Below are positions 5,958-5,989 of a stretch of 5,989 nt of DNA, piece by piece. Source of the DNA: an uncultured Gammaproteobacteria bacterium (GTDB lineage: Bacteria > Pseudomonadota > Gammaproteobacteria > GCA-002705445 > GCA-002716945); the NCBI GenBank assembly GCA_913043035.1, contig CAJWMM010000039.1, positions 1 to 5,989 of the forward strand, read 5' to 3'. The first letter of the stretch is position 1, and every line of letters begins with the position of its first letter. The position numbers were made by a program, and so were the translations under genes. The notes under the pieces are model-generated. The model made no database searches. It saw only the letters and a program-made list of their open reading frames with translations, and was not told the origin of the DNA.

Positions 5958-5989
5958 ATATAATTATATAATTTTCGCTTGTATTTAAG

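Noticed and set aside
5963..5968. TATAAT on the minus strand as the mtoX promoter -10 box
   Set aside because: A start site 7 bases downstream would fall on the ribosome binding site, and the -35 region lies beyond the window edge, so it cannot be supported.

Overview
This AT-rich bacterial window holds two converging gene sets, both concerned with one-carbon metabolism. Neither alone fixes the taxon. Bacterial formyltransferase/hydrolase (Fhc) genes beside a periplasmic methanethiol oxidase, with low GC and tight gene packing, would fit a streamlined marine methylotroph or sulfur-compound-degrading proteobacterium. That placement is an inference.

Plus strand, 2-1905: the 3' end of fhcA, complete fhcD and complete fhcC lie head to tail. 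The gap is 3 bases between fhcA and fhcD, and there is a 4-base ATGA overlap between fhcD and fhcC. This is the distal part of an fhc operon. The Fhc complex performs the last steps of tetrahydromethanopterin-linked formaldehyde oxidation: the formyl group moves from H4MPT to methylofuran and is hydrolysed to formate.

Minus strand, 5943-1888: the order of transcription is mtoX (SBP56-family methanethiol oxidase with a signal peptide), a strong intrinsic terminator-like hairpin, a 670-residue exported fusion of a SCO1/SenC copper-chaperone domain with a di-haem MauG/cytochrome c peroxidase domain, and a TlpA-like thioredoxin. mtoX accompanied by SCO1/SenC and MauG genes is a known arrangement around bacterial Cu-dependent methanethiol oxidases. 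Here the two accessory functions are one polypeptide and a dedicated periplasmic thioredoxin follows 10 bases later.

How they fit together (inference): MtoX converts methanethiol to formaldehyde, H2S and H2O2. The SCO/TlpA pair would load copper, the MauG domain would mature MtoX or consume H2O2, and formaldehyde entering the cytoplasm would be oxidised to formate through the Fhc enzymes encoded convergently. The two gene sets overlap by 18 bases at their 3' ends (1888-1905). No RNA genes, mobile elements, CRISPR arrays or origins were seen. The only non-coding stretches are the 134-base mtoX/sco-mauG spacer and the 46-base mtoX leader.
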